Below are positions 42,759 to 51,673 of a stretch of DNA of 64,000 nt, piece by piece. The notes under the pieces were generated by a model. That model had not been told where the DNA came from and did not search any database. It saw only the letters and a list, made by a program, of their open reading frames with translations. The stretch is taken from assembly GCA_963772585.1 (NCBI GenBank), contig CAVYXV010000014.1:248001-312000 (forward strand), in the 5' to 3' direction. The first letter of the stretch is position 1. Each line of letters starts with the position of its first letter. Made by a program: the position numbers and the translations under genes. The stretch comes from CAVVXN01 sp963772585. GTDB lineage: Bacteria > Planctomycetota > PLA2 > JAEUHO01.

Positions 42759-43229
42759 GAGAACGTGAAGAAATCGAAGTCCGGGGCTTCGGCCGGCTGC
42801 GGGACCACGATGCTGCGTTGCTCGTCGTCAGCGACCCACGGCGGGGTCGCCTCCTCCTCGCGCCTTGCCTCGCGGCCCCTCGCTCGGCCTCGGGCCCTCG
42901 GCCCATTTCTTCACGCCCTCTGAGAGAACGTGAAGAAATCGAAGTCCGGGGCTTCGGCCGGCTGCGGGACCACGATGCTGCGTTGCTCGTCGTCAGCGAC
43001 CCACGGCGGGGTCGCCTCCTCCTCGCGCCTTGCCTCGCGGCCCCTCGCTCGGCCTCGGGCCCTCGGCCCATTTCTTCACGCCCTCTGAGAGAACGTGAAG
43101 AAATCGAAGTCCGGGGCTTCGGCCGGCTGCGGGACCACGATGCTGCGTTGCTCGTCGTCAGCGACCCACGGCGGGGTCGCCTCCTCCTCGCGCCTTGCCT
43201 CGCGGCCCCTCGCTCGGCCTCGGGCCCTG
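42756..43229. repeat. 165-bp tandem repeat, about 2.9 copies, with 11-bp inverted ends
   Basis: Units start at 42756, 42921 and 43086 and appear nearly identical by eye. Each full unit has CGTGAAGAAAT near its left end and the inverse ATTTCTTCACG near its right end (42764-42774 with 42905-42915), enclosing GC-rich sequence, so it resembles a small non-autonomous element. The third unit lacks the right end. The first unit begins exactly at the stop codon of the upstream gene. From 43230 to 43409 I see nothing further. Confidence 0.9.
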
Positions 43230-43409
43230 CGCGCGGGGCGGGGGTGGCTCCTGCGCTTCCTCCCTTGCGATCGTCCGGGGGCAGGGGTTGACCGTCGCAG
43301 GACGACGGGAGGGGCCGATCCCAGCGGGACGGCGACCGCCTGTATGGCGCGGGAGGGGGCGATCTCCACAGGACGGTGTCGAGACTCTCGGCGTGTGGCG
43401 GCGCGCCGG

Positions 43410-44150
43410 CTACATCCCGATGGCTCTTCCGCCGTCCACCGGCAGCACGACGCCCGTGAGATACGGGCTCGTCGCGAGGAAGAGGACCGCTTCGGCGACG
43501 TCTTCGGGCTTCCCCCAGCGACGGAGGAGCGTCCTTTGCACCGCTTCCTCGGCCTGTTCGGCGGGGACGCCGGCGGGGGGGAGGATGGGGCCGGGGGCGA
43601 CGGCGTTCACGCGCACCTCGGGAGCGAGGGCGCGGGCGAAGCCGCGCGTCAGGTTGAGCGCCGCGCCCTTGCTCGCGCTGTACGGGATGTAGCCGGCCCA
43701 CGGTCTCATCGCCGCGACGTCGAGGACGTTCACGATCGCGCCGTGACCGCGCGCCTTCATGCGGCGGCCCGCTTCCAGCGAGAGGACGTAGACCGCGCGC
43801 GCGTTCGGCGCGGCGTGCCGGTCGTAGTCTTCGATCGTCATGGATTCGAGCGGCGTGTGGTGGAACGTCGCCGCGTTGTCCACCAGCAGATCGAGGGGGC
43901 CCAGCACGTCCTCCGCGGCGGCGATCAACCCTCGCGCCTGTTCGACCACGGAGAGGTCCGCAGGGAAGGTCTCGGCCCGTCCGCCGTCCCGGCGGATGCA
44001 GGCCGCCGCCTCCGCGGCCCCGGCCGCGTCGCGTCGGTGGTGGAGGCCGACCACGGCTCCGGCGCGCGCGAGACGCAGCGCGATGGCGCGTCCGAGGCGC
44101 CGCGACGCGCCCGTCACGAGCGCCGTCCGCCCTTGAAGGGAGCGCACCAT
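43410..44150 (-). CDS. Short-chain dehydrogenase/reductase, pteridine-reductase-like
   Basis: The 246-residue SDR has the NADPH-site TGASRRLGRAIALRL with an Arg-Arg-Leu-Gly variant and HHRRDAAGAAEAA after the second strand, then DNAAT and the YSASK catalytic pair. The usual catalytic Ser, 13 residues before the Tyr, is Asp (NVLDVAA). That Asp, together with the N-terminal pattern, is the arrangement of PTR1-type pteridine reductases and FolM relatives, so reduction of dihydro-/biopterin is the best guess. ATG at 44150 fits family starts. The 261 bp upstream are a divergent promoter region without a gene. Confidence 0.86.
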   Translation of the reverse strand: MVRSLQGRTALVTGASRRLGRAIALRLARAGAVVGLHHRRDAAGAAEAAACIRRDGGRAETFPADLSVVEQARGLIAAAEDVLGPLDLLVDNAATFHHTPLESMTIEDYDRHAAPNARAVYVLSLEAGRRMKARGHGAIVNVLDVAAMRPWAGYIPYSASKGAALNLTRGFARALAPEVRVNAVAPGPILPPAGVPAEQAEEAVQRTLLRRWGKPEDVAEAVLFLATSPYLTGVVLPVDGGRAIGM

Positions 44151-44411
44151 GGTCGTCCTCCCCGTTTCGGCCCCGGGACTCCTCCTCCCGCCGGCCGTGA
44201 CGATCTCGTGACCGGTGCGGGCGGGGCCCCCCACCGGCGGGCGGATCGGCGCCTCCAGCGCCCCGCCGAAGGCCCCGGCGATGGAGGGCCACTTGCTACC
44301 ATCACCAAGCCGCGTCGGGAAGACGGGTGTTTCTCGTGTGATGCGGACCTGTCCCCCCCGGCGCGGAGCTGGGTCTAAAGCCCCCATCTGTCCGGTCGCT
44401 GGGAGTGCACG

Positions 44412-45437
44412 ATGTCCAGTCCGCGCGCCGATGTCGCCTTGCTCATCGACTTCACCGATCTCTGTTCGAGTCTGGTCCCCGAGCCGCCCGCCGACGCCTC
44501 CGCCGAGGAGAAGGCCGGGCCTCCCGTCCTTGCCCCGGAGCAGGCCGCGAAGATCGCGGCGGCCCTCATCCGCTACTCGCGGGAAGTGGGGCGAATCGCC
44601 GTCGCGCGTGCCTACGCGGACTGGTCCCGCTGCGCCGTGCTCGCCCGGGAGGTGAGCAACGCGCACCTGGAGCCGATTCTCGTTCCCGCGACGTACGACG
44701 GCGAGGACCGGAGCCACATCCGGCTCGTCACCGACGCGCTGGAGGCGCTCTACGCCGGCGACGAGCCCGACGCGTTCATCCTGGTGACCGGGGATCCCAC
44801 GCTGCTCCCCCTCGTGCAGAAGCTGCGGGCCGACGGAAGCGAGGTCGTGATCGTCGCGCCGGAGGGGACGATCGCCGAGGAGCTCGCCGAGGAGGCCGAC
44901 CGCTATGTCCCGTTGGAGCAGGTCCTCGAGGGGAAGGTCGCTTTCCCCGCGAGGCCGCGTCCGTGGCGGGGCGGTCGCGCGGGCGGGAACGGCGAGCTCC
45001 GCGCGCGCGTCGTCGAGACGGCCGCGGCGGAGCCGCGACGCGAGCGGCCCAGCCACCCGACGCCGATCCGTTCCGAGGAGGACTTCGACTCCTACGACTG
45101 GTCGCCGTTCATCAAGCTGATCGACGAGTTGGAGCACCGCCTGCCCTTCGTCGGCGTGCGCTACCTCGTCAACAAGGTCCTGGCCACGCACAACTGCGGT
45201 GTGGACGACCCGCGCCTCAAGCGGGATCTGATCAACCGCGCCATGGACGAAGGGCTCATCGAGATGTACCCCGTCGGCAACGTGGGCGACAGGGCGGATC
45301 CGGTGACGGCCTGCCGGCTCGACCGCAAGTCGAAGGGCGCCATCGCGGTCCTGGGCGAGACGGAGACGCCCCAAGCGCCGCCGGAGCACCCGCCGCTGGC
45401 GGTGAACGGGGAGCCGCAGACGCAGACGGGGACGTAG
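44412..45437 (+). CDS. NYN-domain protein with C-terminal OST-HTH/LOTUS-like domain
   Basis: The 341-residue cytoplasmic protein has an N-terminal NYN (PIN-like) nuclease fold: VALLIDFTDL with the first acidic residue, RAYADWS, VTDALEALYAG with Asp, and VTGDPTLLPLVQKLR where relatives have SGDSDF. The C-terminal third resembles a LOTUS/OST-HTH RNA-binding winged helix (FIKLIDELEHRLPFVGVRYL ... LINRAMDEGLI). An Arg/Ala/Pro-rich linker of ~50 residues separates them. The combination suggests RNA processing or decay. The GDPTLL variant leaves one usual catalytic Asp in doubt. Confidence 0.85.
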   Translation: MSSPRADVALLIDFTDLCSSLVPEPPADASAEEKAGPPVLAPEQAAKIAAALIRYSREVGRIAVARAYADWSRCAVLAREVSNAHLEPILVPATYDGEDRSHIRLVTDALEALYAGDEPDAFILVTGDPTLLPLVQKLRADGSEVVIVAPEGTIAEELAEEADRYVPLEQVLEGKVAFPARPRPWRGGRAGGNGELRARVVETAAAEPRRERPSHPTPIRSEEDFDSYDWSPFIKLIDELEHRLPFVGVRYLVNKVLATHNCGVDDPRLKRDLINRAMDEGLIEMYPVGNVGDRADPVTACRLDRKSKGAIAVLGETETPQAPPEHPPLAVNGEPQTQTGT

Positions 45438-45486
45438 CGGACACCGCCCCCGGCAAAGCGGGACGCCGCCCGCAGCGACGAACGGG

Positions 45487-46254
45487 TCACCGATCCGTCG
45501 AGGCCGATGCCGAGGCCGTGATCTGGAAGCCGTCGCCGAGACCGAAGGGCTTCGACTCCTCGATGTCGTACTTCTGCAGGTCGTCGGTGAGATCGCCCAT
45601 CGTCTGCTGGATGGCGACCTGCTTGTCCATTTCGGCGGTCATGAGCTCGGGGAGCTTCTTCATGACGCGCGGAAGATATTTCTGCATGACCTGCATCCGC
45701 GACGAGGGATTCGCCTTCACGTGCTCGATGTCCCGCATCACCTCGGAACGGTCGCCGCCCTCGGGTGCCATGAGGTCGAGTAGACGGTTCTCGTAGTCCT
45801 GGTAGATCTGGCGGAGCGCCGCCTCCTGACCGGAGCTCATGCCGAGTTCCGAGGCGGCTACCGCGAGCGGCACCCGGCGCCGCGGCGGCTCCTTGGGCGT
45901 CTTCTCCTCCTTGGGGACGAGGCCCTCCCGCTCGACGATCTCCGCGATCTGGGCCTCGACCTTCTCGCGGATGGGGGCTTCCAGGGCCTCGACGAGGCGC
46001 GCGCGGTCCTCGTCGGTGAGATCGCCGAGGCGGGCCTTGGGCTCCGGGTGGCCCGTGAGGCTCGCCCGCTCCGCTTCCCGGGCGCGCGCTTCGAGCGCCT
46101 CGATGCGTTCGCGGAGGTCGCCGGCTCGCCCGGCCTCGGCCACGGTCGGCCCCGGGGCCGGCTCCGGGCGCGGCGCGAGGAGGTGCACGGCGAGGAATCC
46201 CCCCGCCGCGCCGGCCGCGAGGGCCAGGACCAGTTCCACTGCGATTCGGGTCAT
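45487..46254 (-). CDS. Membrane-anchored helical protein of unknown function
   Basis: The 255-residue protein has an uncleaved-looking N-terminal hydrophobic helix (VELVLALAAGAAGGFLAVHLL), so it is probably anchored with its bulk outside the cytoplasm. The body is helical and highly charged with a predicted coiled coil near residues 45-70 (LRERIEALEARAREAERA). The middle resembles Spy/CpxP-like 'LTDEDRARLVEAL' heptads, but no LTxxQ pair is present. It is convergent with the NYN gene (49-bp gap) and divergent from the ABC operon (174 bp). Confidence 0.72.
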   Translation of the reverse strand: MTRIAVELVLALAAGAAGGFLAVHLLAPRPEPAPGPTVAEAGRAGDLRERIEALEARAREAERASLTGHPEPKARLGDLTDEDRARLVEALEAPIREKVEAQIAEIVEREGLVPKEEKTPKEPPRRRVPLAVAASELGMSSGQEAALRQIYQDYENRLLDLMAPEGGDRSEVMRDIEHVKANPSSRMQVMQKYLPRVMKKLPELMTAEMDKQVAIQQTMGDLTDDLQKYDIEESKPFGLGDGFQITASASASTDR

Positions 46255-46428
46255 GCCCTACACATACCCGCGAGTCGGGTGGATGGTTTGGGCTTCCCAC
46301 CACTTCCCACTTCTTCCCGCGATGCGCTTGACCCACCCCGACGGCTGGGCATTCCTAATCGGACCGCGAGCGAGTGGGAGGCTGGACGCCCCCCTGTCGG
46401 GTCGGCCGATCGAACGGGAGACGCGCTG

Positions 46429-47403
46429 ATGACCGAGTCCATGATCGAAGTGCGGGAACTGACGAAGCACTACGGTGCCGTCCGGGCCCTGCGCGGGGTG
46501 AGTTTCGAGGTTCCACGAGGACAGGTGGTCGGGCTCCTCGGCCCGAACGGCGCGGGGAAGACGACCACCATGCGCATCCTGACGGGCTTCCTCGCGCCGA
46601 CCGACGGCAGCGCGCGCGTCGAAGGCCTCGACGTGGTGGAGGACACGCCCGACGTCCGCCGCCGGATCGGGTACCTGCCCGAGGGCAACCCCCTCTACAC
46701 GGAGCTACGCGTCACCGAGGCGCTGGCTTTCACCGCGCGCCTCCACGGACTCCCCCGCGACAAGCGTGCCGTCGCTATCGGTCGCGGGCTCGAAGCCGCG
46801 GGACTCCTCGGGTACGAGCGCCGGCTCGTGGGCCAACTCTCGAAGGGCCTGCGCCAGCGCGTCGGGCTCGCGCAGGCCCTCATGCACGAGCCCCCCGTCC
46901 TGATCCTGGACGAGCCGACATCGGGTCTCGACCCCAACCAGCAGGAGGAGATGCGCGAACTGATCCGCACGCTCGGGGCCGACCGGACGGTGATGCTCTC
47001 CACGCACATCCTGCCGGAGGTGGAGGCGGTGTGCGATCGGGCGCTGATCGTCAGCGACGGACGGCTCGTCGCCGACGGCAGCGTCGAGGAGATGCGCCGC
47101 GAGCAGGCCGAGGGAGCCCGGGCGCGACTCGTCGTCCGTGGCGGGGAGGGCGAGATTCGCGATGCCCTCGCCGGCTCAGGGGAGATCGTCTCCATCACGA
47201 TCGTCCCCGACGACGAGAGCGTCTTCGACATCCACATCGAGCTCAGCGGCGAGGAGCGGGAGGGAATGGAGGCGCTCTCGGGCGCCGTGCTCGCCGCCGG
47301 CCTGAAGCTCTCCCACCTCTCCGCCGAGGTCGCGAGCCTCGAGCAGATCTTCGCCCGCCTCACCCTGCAGGGGCCGGACGAAACCGACGGAGTCGCGTCA
47401 TGA
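46429..47403 (+). CDS. ABC transporter ATP-binding protein (GldA-like)
   Basis: The 324-residue ATPase has Walker A (GPNGAGKTTTMR), signature LSKGLRQRVGLAQAL, Walker B LILDEPTSGLDP and the H-loop STHIL. A C-terminal regulatory tail of ~100 residues is present, as in NodI/GldA-type ABC-2 systems. It is the first gene of a four-gene operon (ATPase, permease, GldG-like protein, DUF4340 protein) with ATGA overlap to the permease. Gld-like systems in Bacteroidota are tied to gliding, but elsewhere the substrate is unknown. Confidence 0.93.
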   Translation: MTESMIEVRELTKHYGAVRALRGVSFEVPRGQVVGLLGPNGAGKTTTMRILTGFLAPTDGSARVEGLDVVEDTPDVRRRIGYLPEGNPLYTELRVTEALAFTARLHGLPRDKRAVAIGRGLEAAGLLGYERRLVGQLSKGLRQRVGLAQALMHEPPVLILDEPTSGLDPNQQEEMRELIRTLGADRTVMLSTHILPEVEAVCDRALIVSDGRLVADGSVEEMRREQAEGARARLVVRGGEGEIRDALAGSGEIVSITIVPDDESVFDIHIELSGEEREGMEALSGAVLAAGLKLSHLSAEVASLEQIFARLTLQGPDETDGVAS

Positions 47404-48110
47404 TCAGTGTCTTCCGCAAGGAGCTCCGCTCCTACTTCGTGAGCCCCATCCCCTACGTGCTCGTCGTCATCTTCGTCTCGGTGATGGCGCTCATCTACTT
47501 CAACTTCCAGCTCTTCTGGGTGACGCGGCGCGCGAGCTTGGAGAGCCTGTTCCAGGTGGTTCCCCTGGTGTTCATCCTGCTCATCCCGGGCATCACGATG
47601 CGGCTCTGGAGCGAGGAGGCCCGGGAGGGAACGCTCGAGACGCTCATGACCTCGCCCGTGCGATCGTGGCAGCTCGTGGGCGGGAAGTTCCTGAGCGCGT
47701 GGGTTCTCCTGGCGGTCTGCCTCCTCTGCACCCTCGGCGTCGGCATCACCGTGTCGTCGCTCGGGAACCTCGACTGGGGTCCCGTCGTGGGGGGGTACCT
47801 GGGCGCCCTCCTCATGGGCGGCGCGCTCCTCGCGTTCGGGCTGTGGATCTCCTCGCTCACGGACCACCAGATCGTGGCCTACCTCCTCACCGCCGTCGGG
47901 ATCTTCGCCCTCGCGTGGGTGCTCCCCTACGCCGCTGGCGAGGTCGAGGGCTCCGGACGCCAGTTCCTGACGCAGCTCTCCGTCGCGGGCCACTACCGCG
48001 CCCTGGGACGAGGGGTAGTCGACCTGCGCGACGTCCTCTATTTCGTCACCTTCGCGACCTTCTTTCTCTATCTCAACGCGCAGGCCGTCGAGAACCGGAG
48101 GTACCGGTAG
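47400..48110 (+). CDS. ABC-2 type permease (GldF-like)
   Basis: The 236-residue integral membrane protein has about six hydrophobic helices, including YVLVVIFVSVMALIYF, VVPLVFILLIPGITMRLWSE, FLSAWVLLAVCLLCTLGVGI and AYLLTAVGIFALAWVLPYA. The EEAREGTLETLMTSPV segment after the second helix is the classic ABC-2 coupling motif. The start overlaps the ATPase stop (ATGA). It forms the membrane channel of the operon's transporter. Confidence 0.92.
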   Translation: MISVFRKELRSYFVSPIPYVLVVIFVSVMALIYFNFQLFWVTRRASLESLFQVVPLVFILLIPGITMRLWSEEAREGTLETLMTSPVRSWQLVGGKFLSAWVLLAVCLLCTLGVGITVSSLGNLDWGPVVGGYLGALLMGGALLAFGLWISSLTDHQIVAYLLTAVGIFALAWVLPYAAGEVEGSGRQFLTQLSVAGHYRALGRGVVDLRDVLYFVTFATFFLYLNAQAVENRRYR

Positions 48111-48112
48111 CC

Positions 48113-50068
48113 ATGGCCACCCGCAACCAGAACATCCTGTCGCTCTCGGGTGCGAGCTCGCTGTTGCTCCTCCTCGTCCTCCTGCTCGTGAACGTCGCCG
48201 CCTCGCGCAGTCGCGTCCGCGTGGACCTGACGGAGGAGGGGCTCTTCACGCTCGCTCGGGGTTCGAGGCAGATCCTCGTGGGCCTGGGCGACCCCGCGAC
48301 CATCAAGGTCTTCTGGCACAACGTCCCCGAAGCCGCGGAAGGCCAGCGGCGAGACATCGAAGCGCTCCTCGACGAGATGGAGGCGGTCGCCGGGTCCCGC
48401 CTGAACGTCCGCTGGATCGACCTCGACAGCGAGGACGGGCAGCGCGAAGCGGAGGACGCGGGGATCCAGAAGGTGGCCGTCACGGCGGCCCGAGAGGGCG
48501 AGATCACGGCCAAGGACAGCTACCAGAGCCTCCTGATCGAGGTGGGGGACAAGAAGGAGACGATCGCCGATCTTCTCAATCAGGGCGCGCAGCTCGAGTA
48601 CGAGATCGTCTCCCGGCTGCACCGCATGACCCACGAGACGCCCGTCGTCGGACTCGTCGCGCCCCAGCCCGCCTACAACCCGTTCTCGGGCGGGGCACCG
48701 TCGGGCCGGTTCAGCGTGATCCAGAGCCAGGTGCTCCCGGATCGCTACGGCGACTCGTTCCGTTCCTCCGTGAAGCTCGACGAGCCCGTCGCGCCCGACG
48801 TCCGGGTCCTTCTCGTCGTCGCGCCCGAGAAACTGACCGACGAGCAGGTCTACCACCTCGACCAGTACCTGGTCGGCGGAGGGCGCGTCATCCTCCTGCT
48901 CGACCCCATCCACGCCGACGTGGGCCGCCCCCCGAACTCCGAGGCCGTGAAATCGGGCCTGGACGACTGGCTCGGGCATCTCGGCGTGACGGTCGAGAGC
49001 GGCGTGGTGGGCGACTACCAGTGGTTCCTGCAGCGCATCCAGGTGCGCCAGACCGCGCGTGGTCCCCTCGGACAGCTCATCGACTATCCGTACTGGCCGC
49101 TCCTCCGCCAGCAGGACCTCGACGCCGACAATCCCGCGATCCGCGATTTCGACGGGGTGCCCCTCTTCTGGCCCCAGGCCCTGTCGCTCGACATGGAGAA
49201 GCAGACGGCCGCCAAGCGGGAGGCGACGATCCTCGCGACGACGAGCGAGGGCGGCTACCGGCGCCCGGATCTCATCGGACTCGACCAGCCCCGCGATCAC
49301 GTGACCCGCGACGACCTGGCGAAGATCCCCGTCATGGCGTTGCTCCAGGGCCCGATGACCTCCTTCTGGAAGGGCCGTCCCACGCCCATGGAGGCGGCCG
49401 CGAAGAAGAAGGCCGAGGACGAGGCGAAGAAGAAGGAGGAGGCGGAGGGGAGCGAGGAGGGCGGGACGTCCGCCGGGCCGGCGGACGAGACCGGCGAGGG
49501 CGGGGACGAGAAGCCCCCGGTGCCCGGAGCCGAGTCGCCCTCGGAGGAGGCCGGCGAGGAGGAGGGCGCAAAGGCCCCTCCCGACGATCCCCCGCCCGCC
49601 GACGAGGACGCGAAGAAGGACGACGAGACGTCTCCGGGCGACGCGCCCGCCGACCAGGGAGACGCCGACGAGGGGACCGCCGGCGACGAGGGCGATGGCG
49701 ACGCGGAGGCCGCGTCCGAGGAGCCGGCGGGCCCGCCGCGCGTCGACGACGGCGAGGGGATGCTCGTCGTGGCGACCGACGCCGAGTTGGTCGCCGACAC
49801 ACCGCTCCTCATCGGGCGCCAACTCCGCGGCCTCGGGATGGGCGCCGCCTACCAGGGCGGTTTCCCGTTCGTGGTCAACCTCGTGGAGTGGATGAGCGGG
49901 AGCGACGAACTGCTCTCGCTGAGGGCGCGAACCGCCAAGCCGCGCCAGATCGAGGACGTGGAACCCTCGAAGCAGCATCTCCTCACGTGGCTCAACATCC
50001 TCGGCATCCCGCTGCTCGTGCTCTTCGCCGGCATCGTCGTGTGGCTCGTCCGGAGGTTTCAGCGATGA
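48113..50068 (+). CDS. GldG-like ABC-associated protein with long acidic insert
   Basis: The 651-residue protein has a membrane helix near residues 12-30 (SSLLLLLVLLLVNVAASR) and another near the C-terminus (ILGIPLLVLFAGIVVWLVRR). Between them is a large extracytoplasmic region with the GldG-type DLTEEGLFTLARGSRQIL opening, PDVRVLLVVAPEKLTDEQVY and GGGRVILLLDP. A ~120-residue insert (about 425-545) is almost only Glu, Asp, Lys, Ala, Gly and Pro and lies between the domain and the VVATDAELV segment. The ATG is 3 bp after the permease stop. It probably acts as an envelope partner of the transporter. Confidence 0.88.
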   Translation: MATRNQNILSLSGASSLLLLLVLLLVNVAASRSRVRVDLTEEGLFTLARGSRQILVGLGDPATIKVFWHNVPEAAEGQRRDIEALLDEMEAVAGSRLNVRWIDLDSEDGQREAEDAGIQKVAVTAAREGEITAKDSYQSLLIEVGDKKETIADLLNQGAQLEYEIVSRLHRMTHETPVVGLVAPQPAYNPFSGGAPSGRFSVIQSQVLPDRYGDSFRSSVKLDEPVAPDVRVLLVVAPEKLTDEQVYHLDQYLVGGGRVILLLDPIHADVGRPPNSEAVKSGLDDWLGHLGVTVESGVVGDYQWFLQRIQVRQTARGPLGQLIDYPYWPLLRQQDLDADNPAIRDFDGVPLFWPQALSLDMEKQTAAKREATILATTSEGGYRRPDLIGLDQPRDHVTRDDLAKIPVMALLQGPMTSFWKGRPTPMEAAAKKKAEDEAKKKEEAEGSEEGGTSAGPADETGEGGDEKPPVPGAESPSEEAGEEEGAKAPPDDPPPADEDAKKDDETSPGDAPADQGDADEGTAGDEGDGDAEAASEEPAGPPRVDDGEGMLVVATDAELVADTPLLIGRQLRGLGMGAAYQGGFPFVVNLVEWMSGSDELLSLRARTAKPRQIEDVEPSKQHLLTWLNILGIPLLVLFAGIVVWLVRRFQR

Positions 50069-51510
50069 CCAAGGTGCAGGAACTCGCCCGACGCAACGCC
50101 ATCCTCGGCGGCGTCGCGGTCGTCCTCGTGCTCTACCTCGTGTTCCGTCCGTCCACCACGTCGGCCGTCAGCACCGAGCAGCTCCCCGCCCTCCTCCCGA
50201 ATCTCACGCTGGACGCCGTGCGCGAGGTGACGCTCTCGCGCGAAGCGTCCAAGGCCGTGGAGGGCCAGGAGCCCGCGAACGACGAAGCTTCGGGCACGGC
50301 GCTCGCGGGCGCGAACCAGGAGTCGATCCAGCTCGTCCAGCGGAAGGAAGGCGAGTGGGTGATCCCCTCGAAGGGCGACTACCCCGCCGACAAGACCAAG
50401 GTGGAGGCGTTCCTCCAGGACCTGGTTGGCGCGAAGATCAAGAAGGTCGTGACGGAGCGCTCCGGGACCTTCTCGGAGTACGCCGGCACGGACGGGTGGA
50501 CGAAGGTCGTCATCGCGGGCTCCGACAAGCCCCTGGCGACCTTCTGGATCGGCAAGAGCGCCGAGTGGCCGGACTCCTACGTGAAGAGGAAGGTCGGGGG
50601 CAAGGAGCAGGTCATCCGGGCGTACAACCTGCGCTCGAATCGCGCGCGCATCGGCGTCACGGACTGGGTCGAAGCGCGGCTCTGGCCGGGCCTGACGATG
50701 GACGACGTCCAGCGGATCGACCTCTTCCAGAAGGACGAGAAGAAGACGCTCTCCTTCGAGCGCGCGCCCGAGGAGGAGAAGCCCTCCGAGACCGAGCCGA
50801 AGGAGGGGGAAGGCGAGGAGGGCCGGACGAAGGCCCCCGATACGCCGCAGAAGCCCGCCGAGATCGCTTGGACCATGCTCGCGCCGCAGTCCGGCGATGC
50901 GAAGAAGACCGCCGTCGAGAACGTGATCCGTTCGTTCACCGGCATGCGGTTGAAGGACGTGCTGGCGGACGCGAACGGCGTGGACACCGGACTGGACGAC
51001 CCGGCCTACCGCGTGGTCGTCCGCCTGCGCGTGCCTCAAGGCGCCAAGGAGGGCACGGAGGGCGAGCGCCGCGTCCTTCTCGTCGGCCGGGAGATGCTCG
51101 ACGCCGAGGGCAAGGGCACCGACACCTGGACCGTGAAGAAGGCCGACGACGACCACGTCTACCTCGTCGCCACCTCCTCCATCGCCGACTTCCGCCTTCC
51201 CGTGGACGAGTACCTCCCGAAGAAGGAGGGCGCGGTGAAGGACGCGGCGGGAGCGGAGGGCCCCGGCGGAGACGGCACCGCGAGCCCCGGCGAGGGCGAA
51301 GGGACGCCCGGCGAGAAGCCCGCCGAGGGGAGCCCCGACGGGCAGGCCCCCGGGAAGCCGGCCGAAGGCAGCCCCGACGGCGAGGTCCCCGCGCCTGGCG
51401 GGAAGAACGGCGAGGGCGCGTCTCCCCCGCCCGCCCCGCCGCCGCCGGCTCCCCCGGCACCGCCGGCACCGCCGGGAGAGAAGGACGAGGACGCCCCCGG
51501 AGGCGGGTAG
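50065..51510 (+). CDS. DUF4340-family exported protein
   Basis: The 481-residue protein has an N-terminal membrane helix (AILGGVAVVLVLYLVF) and a DUF4340-type repeated fold outside the membrane. Typical features are VQRKEGEWVIPSKGDYPADK, YAGTDGW and VYLVATSSIADFRLP. The final ~80 residues are Gly/Pro/Glu/Ala repeats ending in PPAPPPPAPPAPPAPPGE. DUF4340 proteins regularly follow GldG-like genes in this operon type. The ATG overlaps the upstream stop. Its exact role is unknown. Confidence 0.88.
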   Translation: MTKVQELARRNAILGGVAVVLVLYLVFRPSTTSAVSTEQLPALLPNLTLDAVREVTLSREASKAVEGQEPANDEASGTALAGANQESIQLVQRKEGEWVIPSKGDYPADKTKVEAFLQDLVGAKIKKVVTERSGTFSEYAGTDGWTKVVIAGSDKPLATFWIGKSAEWPDSYVKRKVGGKEQVIRAYNLRSNRARIGVTDWVEARLWPGLTMDDVQRIDLFQKDEKKTLSFERAPEEEKPSETEPKEGEGEEGRTKAPDTPQKPAEIAWTMLAPQSGDAKKTAVENVIRSFTGMRLKDVLADANGVDTGLDDPAYRVVVRLRVPQGAKEGTEGERRVLLVGREMLDAEGKGTDTWTVKKADDDHVYLVATSSIADFRLPVDEYLPKKEGAVKDAAGAEGPGGDGTASPGEGEGTPGEKPAEGSPDGQAPGKPAEGSPDGEVPAPGGKNGEGASPPPAPPPPAPPAPPAPPGEKDEDAPGGG

Positions 51511-51542
51511 CCGCCGGCCGTCGTTCTTCGACGGGGGAGGCC

Positions 51543-51571
51543 CCCCGCGCCCTACCCGCTACGGCGCGGGG
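51543..51571. terminator. Terminator-like hairpin between convergent genes
   Basis: CCCCGCGCC pairs with GGCGCGGGG (9 bp, 11-nt loop) between the end of the DUF4340 gene and the end of the BtpA-family gene. No T-tract follows, so factor-independent action is uncertain. Confidence 0.4.
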
Positions 51572-51673
51572 CGACGGTGCACGATTCGAGGGCCGCCGAA
51601 GACCGGCGGTGCGCAGGGCGACGGCTCGCCGTCCGCGAGCGGCGCGTCTCGTTTCCTGCGAGCCGCGATGGCC

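Noticed and set aside
42756..43229. CRISPR array
   Set aside because: Units are 165 bp and contiguous, with no unique spacers between short repeats. The same holds for the 222-bp array at 27560-28210.
43076..43369. Minus-strand frame of 97 codons over the third 165-bp repeat
   Set aside because: It follows the repeat and has no SD or conserved-looking domain.
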